Assembly: GCA_013823945.1 (NCBI GenBank)
Contig: PNMZ01000001.1
Span: forward strand, 558,001-622,000
Reading direction: 5' to 3'
Source: a bacterium
GTDB taxonomy: Bacteria > Armatimonadota > Fimbriimonadia > Fimbriimonadales > Fimbriimonadaceae
Length of the DNA: 64,000 nucleotides
Shown: in pieces, positions 60,385 through 64,000 of the stretch
How positions within the stretch are numbered: the first letter of the stretch is position 1
How the letters are laid out: the number at the start of each line of letters is the position of its first letter
Made by a program: the position numbers and the translations under genes
The notes under the pieces: model-generated
Database searches by the model: none
Told to the model about the DNA's origin: nothing
The model's input: only the letters and a program-made list of their open reading frames with translations

Positions 60385-60843
60385 TTACGCCGCAACTTTG
60401 CTGACTTTCTGAACTGACTTCGCCACAGCTTCTGGAAGTAAATAGTCCGCATCCAAAAGAACCGTCAAGCGGTCATTCTTGCGCCCAATCGCATTGAAAA
60501 AGGCATCATCACAAGATTTCAGCATCGCCGGACTATCGTCGATCTCCGCGTCCTCGAACGACTCAATTCCGTCCACGCCATCAACACGCAAAGCCGCCCG
60601 ACCAAAAGCACCGTTAATTACAATATAGTTCCCCGGAGCAGAATCAGGCTCAAAATCCAACCTGGCCCGCAAATCAACCGCCGCAAGCGTTTCGCCCCGC
60701 AATTCAAAAACTCCCATTACCAACTTTGGTGTCCGCGGAATCCGAGTCGGATTTTGATTGTCCAAGATACGCTCAACTCTGTTGATCGGCAAACCGTATC
60801 GCTCCGAATCAATCTTGAAAATCACGAATTTTGTCTCAGCCAT
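60385..60843 (-). CDS. cheW: Chemotaxis coupling protein CheW
   Basis: A 152-residue adapter that links chemoreceptors to the kinase CheA. From ATG 60843 (MAETKFVIFKIDSERYGLPI) with GAGGGA upstream; a longer frame to 60942 is unlikely. The two five-strand subdomains show ERILDNQNPTRIPRTPKLVMGVFELRGETLAAVDLR, in parts, and a final LTVLLDADYLL strand. It fits CheW rather than CheA or CheV by length. Divergent from the next gene, and separate from any other che gene in the window. Confidence 0.9.
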   Translation of the reverse strand: MAETKFVIFKIDSERYGLPINRVERILDNQNPTRIPRTPKLVMGVFELRGETLAAVDLRARLDFEPDSAPGNYIVINGAFGRAALRVDGVDGIESFEDAEIDDSPAMLKSCDDAFFNAIGRKNDRLTVLLDADYLLPEAVAKSVQKVSKVAA

Positions 60844-60929
60844 AGAAATTCCCTCACCAAAGGAATGCCATGTTAAGCGAGTCGAGAACCTGATAATTGT
60901 ATGAGAGATTGTGGCAATATGAAGAAGTG

Positions 60930-61964
60930 ATGTTCGCGGCAATTCTGGCGGTCGTTTCCGCGAATCAGGCTGATCCCGTCAATCGCCTTGCCTCCTTCTT
61001 GGACTCTGCTCAGTCTCGCGGTATTGAATACACCGCCAATTTCCGAGGCACCGCGGTCAAATCCCGATGGAGTTACACGCTTCCTAAAACTCAGCTTCTC
61101 GAAATCGTTTCGCCCAGCCGAATCCGATTCTTCCAAAAAGGAAACCGTATTTTAGTTACCCAAGATGCCGCTAAAGAATATTACGAATACGCAGGATTTG
61201 ACTTTATGGTCAGCCCGCCTGAAGAAGCCGATTTAGGTTTCGCGACCTATCCCCAAGCCCTTCTTTCCTGGCTCAAACCCGAAGGTAGAAAAGGGATTGC
61301 ATTCCAAAAATCCGATACTGTCAACGGCGTGAAATTGGATTGGCTCAAGCAAACCGTTGAAACAATGAACGGCCCTCTCGACATCTTTGGCGCTGTTGAC
61401 CATACGGGTCAACTCCGAGAAATGAGGATCGGAACCATGCAAAACCCCGAGCTAAGTTACATTTTTGAAAAATTCGGATGGCCCCAATTTGACCTCACTA
61501 GCTGGAAATATCAACCACCCGTCGGCTACGTTCCTGGAAACTCACCAAGAATTTTCCGCCCCCCAATCGCAGGTGCAGAAATAGAACTCGGAAAATGGGG
61601 TGCCGTCAATTCCAAATCACTGAACTCAAAAGGGCTCGCAATCGTGGTCACAACCGCTGAAGGTAGACCCGATGCCGAACTCATATCCGCTTGGCCCAAA
61701 GTTGAATCCGCACTCAAAAAATTCGGCGTCAAAACCCTTGAAATCCACCTTGACGCGATGGAACTTCCCAAAAGATCCTGGAAAATCGTCGGCGACGGGT
61801 CATACCTTCGCCAATTCGATCCGCCCGTCACCCCTTATGTCTATTTCGTCAACAAAGAAAGCATCTACATCGGTGGCTGGGCTGGCTATGCCCCAGACCA
61901 AGAGAAAAAACTCATTGAACGAGCCGTTGAAGCCTTTACGAGTGACTCCGAAAACTCTGATTAA
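60930..61964 (+). CDS. Exported protein with a LolA-like N-terminus and thioredoxin-like C-terminus
   Basis: A 344-residue protein from ATG 60930 (MFAAILAVVSANQADPV, signal peptide), with GAAGAAG upstream; an upstream ATG at 60897 is less likely. The first part (about 18-190) resembles outer-membrane lipoprotein carrier/DUF2092-like folds (ANFRGTAVKSRWSYTLPKTQLLEI, then RILVTQDAAKEYYEYA). The second (about 200-335) has the beta-alpha order of a thioredoxin-fold peroxiredoxin (KGLAIVVTTAEGRPDAELISA, TPYVYFVNKESIYIGGWAGY) but no active-site Cys. Function unknown. Confidence 0.6.
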   Translation: MFAAILAVVSANQADPVNRLASFLDSAQSRGIEYTANFRGTAVKSRWSYTLPKTQLLEIVSPSRIRFFQKGNRILVTQDAAKEYYEYAGFDFMVSPPEEADLGFATYPQALLSWLKPEGRKGIAFQKSDTVNGVKLDWLKQTVETMNGPLDIFGAVDHTGQLREMRIGTMQNPELSYIFEKFGWPQFDLTSWKYQPPVGYVPGNSPRIFRPPIAGAEIELGKWGAVNSKSLNSKGLAIVVTTAEGRPDAELISAWPKVESALKKFGVKTLEIHLDAMELPKRSWKIVGDGSYLRQFDPPVTPYVYFVNKESIYIGGWAGYAPDQEKKLIERAVEAFTSDSENSD

Positions 61965-63502
61965 AGTGGTCGCAATCGAGCCCAATCCGTCAGAACGCCT
62001 CGCCGCCAAACCCAATTCTGAAAAGAGGCGAACCGCTCTTCAGACCCTGCAACTTCGAGTGGCTCAATACCATTCGCCAAGCAAAATGCCGCCAGCAAGC
62101 CCACAGCTTCTCCAATATTCCATTCAATGGGATGCAACCGGTAACACCCGTTGGTAATGTGGGTCACCCCTAAATTCTTACAAGCAGGCAGCAAATTTCG
62201 AACTCGCTGGGGAATCAATGAGCCAAGTGGGATCTGGAATGGCAAAGTGCTCGTGTCGATTGTCGGACGACCATTCGCGCTCGGATGCAAGTCAATTCGG
62301 TAAGCCCCTATTCCAACCGACATCGGCACTTCTGGAGCGACAACTTCCCCGGGATTTGTGTAAGCTGCAATGTCCTGCTCTCGAATCGTGTGCATTGCCC
62401 GAATGCGCCGCGACTCGCGGATATAGGCCGACTTAGCCAACCCATCTTCAGTTCCTGTATGTTCGGGCGCGAATCTCAATCCTTTATATCCATGCTCTGT
62501 TTGCATCCAATATAACATCGATTTGGTTAAGTTCTTCGCTGATTCATACCGCTTAGCCGCAGTAGCTGGATCAACATCAATCACCGTGCCTTGATCAAAA
62601 TCGTTCATGGGCCAATTCATAATCGTTGCCGCGGCACGCTGATCAGTGTGCAGAGCGGGATCAACAATCTGGCGATAGGTAAACAGGCTGAACCAGTGAT
62701 CACTGAACAATGGAAAATCCACCGCTTCACCACGCTGGACATGAAGCATCCTGAAACTTAAGAGCTTATCTGGCCAATTAGGCGGCTGATACTGACTCCA
62801 AAAGTCGTATTCCGCTGGCTTTTCGATTGTATGGTCTGCCCCTGGCTCCCAGACAACTGCCGCGCACCAGGTAAACGATTGAACATTCTCAGCCTCACCT
62901 TCACCTTCCATGGCGTTCGGTTCGTGTGTTTCCGCTCGCGACTCTGCACCTAGGGCATATTCGGTACCCGTTAACGGCAACAAATCACCCAACTCAGTTG
63001 CATCAAGGAAGAATTTCGCCCGAATAACCGTCCGTTCACCCGTGAACCGATTGAGAACATGAATTGAATCAACACGATCGCCAGTCACTTCTGCGTGAAC
63101 AACAGCCGAATCCAGAAGCATGGTCAAGTTCGGATTTTGACCATCACCCAACATGTCCAACAACACCCGGTGCCCCACTGCCGGCGAGAAACAAAGGTGG
63201 CTCACCCACCCATTCCCTGGATTCAAACGGGGATTCTCTTGTGCCTCAATTGTCAAGTTCTCGTGGAGCCGGTAATGTGCTCGAACCCGATTCCGAAACT
63301 CCCGATAAGAAGCCGTGCAACCCGTCGATTCAATCCAAGGGTTCTCATCCGGTGGTACGGTTTGGGATGTCAACTGCCCTCCAATCCAATCCGTTTCCTC
63401 CGTCAAAACAACTTTGAGATTGTGCTCCGCTAAGGCCAGAGCGGCGGCCGTACCCCCGGTTCCGCCACCAACGATTACCACATCGCACACCAACTCAGTC
63501 AC
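61961..63502 (-). CDS. FAD-dependent oxidoreductase (FAD_oxidored family)
   Basis: A 513-residue FAD enzyme from GTG 63502. The N-terminus is VCDVVIVGGGTGGTAAALALAEHNL, an FAD-binding Rossmann motif, followed by TDWIGGQLTSQTVPPDE, typical of proteins annotated as FAD_oxidored and found in sugar-degradation or secreted-enzyme gene clusters. A short C-terminal FAD contact, ACKNLGVTHITNGCYRLHPIEWNIGEAVG, is visible in parts. No signal peptide. Substrate unknown. Its stop overlaps the preceding convergent gene by four bases. Confidence 0.88.
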   Translation of the reverse strand: MTELVCDVVIVGGGTGGTAAALALAEHNLKVVLTEETDWIGGQLTSQTVPPDENPWIESTGCTASYREFRNRVRAHYRLHENLTIEAQENPRLNPGNGWVSHLCFSPAVGHRVLLDMLGDGQNPNLTMLLDSAVVHAEVTGDRVDSIHVLNRFTGERTVIRAKFFLDATELGDLLPLTGTEYALGAESRAETHEPNAMEGEGEAENVQSFTWCAAVVWEPGADHTIEKPAEYDFWSQYQPPNWPDKLLSFRMLHVQRGEAVDFPLFSDHWFSLFTYRQIVDPALHTDQRAAATIMNWPMNDFDQGTVIDVDPATAAKRYESAKNLTKSMLYWMQTEHGYKGLRFAPEHTGTEDGLAKSAYIRESRRIRAMHTIREQDIAAYTNPGEVVAPEVPMSVGIGAYRIDLHPSANGRPTIDTSTLPFQIPLGSLIPQRVRNLLPACKNLGVTHITNGCYRLHPIEWNIGEAVGLLAAFCLANGIEPLEVAGSEERFASFQNWVWRRGVLTDWARLRPL

Positions 63503-63509
63503 GCCCGCG

Positions 63510-63515
63510 AGCGTA
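63510..63515 (-). promoter_or_regulatory. Possible leaderless -10 box for the FAD oxidoreductase
   Basis: TACGCT on the minus strand lies seven bases before GTG 63502. Weak because the box is G/C-containing. Confidence 0.35.
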
Positions 63516-63549
63516 CCTATTGACGACTGGCCTCAGCCGAATTCACGGT

Positions 63550-63936
63550 TCAAAGTGGGGCAAACAGGTCAACGATGTTGCCATCTGGGTCAACGACCTG
63601 CGCATACCGTTGACCCCAAAATGCATCCCAAGGCTCCTTCGAACTCTGGAACCCGGCCGATACGATCTGATCATGAATTGCATCAACATCAACGGGAGAA
63701 TCACAGAGGAACGCCATACCCATTCGGTGACCCGTCGGCACCTGATAATGGGGCATGATCGTTTTCACCAGTTCAACCGTATCCCACATCAAGCGCAGAC
63801 CATTCGGCAAAGTGGCCTCTAAATGATCTTCGTTCGAGTCCAGAACAGGAACCGGAACCCCCAGAAGTGAGTAAAACTTCAAGGACTTCGCCATGTCGGC
63901 GGTTACAATGCCAAGTGCGTCAAATCGAGCAGCCAT
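63550..63936 (-). CDS. VOC-family protein (glyoxalase/bleomycin-resistance fold)
   Basis: A 128-residue single-domain protein of the vicinal-oxygen-chelate fold. N-terminal FDALGIVTADMAKSLKFYSLLGV and the final YAQVVDPDGNIVDLFAPL are the hallmark strand-helix and metal-ligand regions. Members bind metal and act as lyases, dioxygenases or binding proteins. It has a TAAACT box exactly six bases before ATG 63936, so its transcript is probably leaderless. No partner nearby. Confidence 0.88.
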   Translation of the reverse strand: MAARFDALGIVTADMAKSLKFYSLLGVPVPVLDSNEDHLEATLPNGLRLMWDTVELVKTIMPHYQVPTGHRMGMAFLCDSPVDVDAIHDQIVSAGFQSSKEPWDAFWGQRYAQVVDPDGNIVDLFAPL

Positions 63937-63942
63937 GCAAAC

Positions 63943-63948
63943 AGTTTA
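63943..63948 (-). promoter_or_regulatory. -10 box of a leaderless promoter for the VOC gene
   Basis: TAAACT on the minus strand, six bases before ATG 63936. No ribosome site. Confidence 0.55.
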
Positions 63949-63990
63949 CATGAAGAAAGTAGAATTTTGTCTACATAATCGAGGAAATTT

Positions 63991-64000
63991 ATGAAACGCA
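63991..64000 (+). CDS. Possible start of a gene running off the right edge
   Basis: ATGAAACGCA at the window end is preceded by GAGGA (63981-63985) at good spacing and by TACATAAT (63972-63979) as a possible -10. Only three codons (MKR) are in the window, so the product is unknown. Confidence 0.4.

Overview
The window looks like chromosomal DNA of a diderm (outer-membrane) flagellated bacterium with tightly packed genes. Base composition is roughly balanced, with strong preference for C in the third codon position, which creates many long antisense shadow frames. The two-ring flagellar set (flgI plus flgH), outer-membrane barrel-like proteins ending in Phe, the FolE2/MetK/RibH/PrfA housekeeping mix, and many promoters with a TANNNT box placed 5-7 bases before the start codon (leaderless mRNAs) would fit a deep-branching lineage such as Armatimonadota (Fimbriimonadales-like). 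That placement is inference; no marker in the window settles it.

Layout. 1-3.7 kb: truncated manB, two alpha/beta hydrolases and nfo. 3.7-12.4 kb (minus strand): a flagellar operon in the order flgF-flgG-flgA-flgH-flgI-flgJ(rod-binding)-flgN-flgK-flgL-fliW-csrA, headed by a sigma-54-type promoter. 13-18.8 kb: metK, a small Cys-repeat exported protein, a TPR protein, a membrane GAF/degenerate-GGDEF protein and a 5'-nucleotidase. 18.8-24.6 kb: a pair of unknown exported proteins, an Old Yellow Enzyme with a TetR regulator, a DUF6980-like protein and a NamZ/DUF1343 protein. 24.6-30.7 kb: a chemoreceptor, a sigma-54-driven small exported protein, prfA, ribH, a MobA-like nucleotidyltransferase and a TauE exporter. 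30.8-33.9 kb: a carbohydrate ABC importer without an ATPase. 34-42.4 kb: an outer-membrane protein, a small P-loop kinase, a large lipoprotein and an ImuB-DnaE2 mutagenic-repair pair. 42.4-42.9 kb: a repeat-rich spacer with tRNA-Arg(TCT). 42.9-50.7 kb: an AraC regulator, a Tat-type ankyrin protein, GlcF, FolE2, a beta-propeller, a lone sdhA with a structured leader, a small ferredoxin and a CPBP protease. 50.7-64 kb: DppA, membrane proteins, a DnaJ-WD40 fusion, an anti-sigma-like protein with an STN-domain protein, a HAD phosphatase with a histidine kinase, a LON-domain protein, an ankyrin protein, cheW, an exported thioredoxin-fold-like protein, an FAD oxidoreductase and a VOC protein.

Motility and chemotaxis (flagellar operon, chemoreceptor, CheW) form the largest functional theme, with FliW-CsrA giving post-transcriptional control. 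The least explained parts are: (i) a FlgA whose N-terminal half resembles FlgG; (ii) a palindromic, apparently bidirectional promoter and alternately folding leader between the beta-propeller gene and sdhA; (iii) the DnaE2 N-terminal tryptophan-rich extension resembling the DUF6504 module of mutasome operons; (iv) operator-like palindromes before folE2 and imuB; and (v) dispersed intergenic palindromic repeats. No IS element, prophage, CRISPR array or replication origin was seen.
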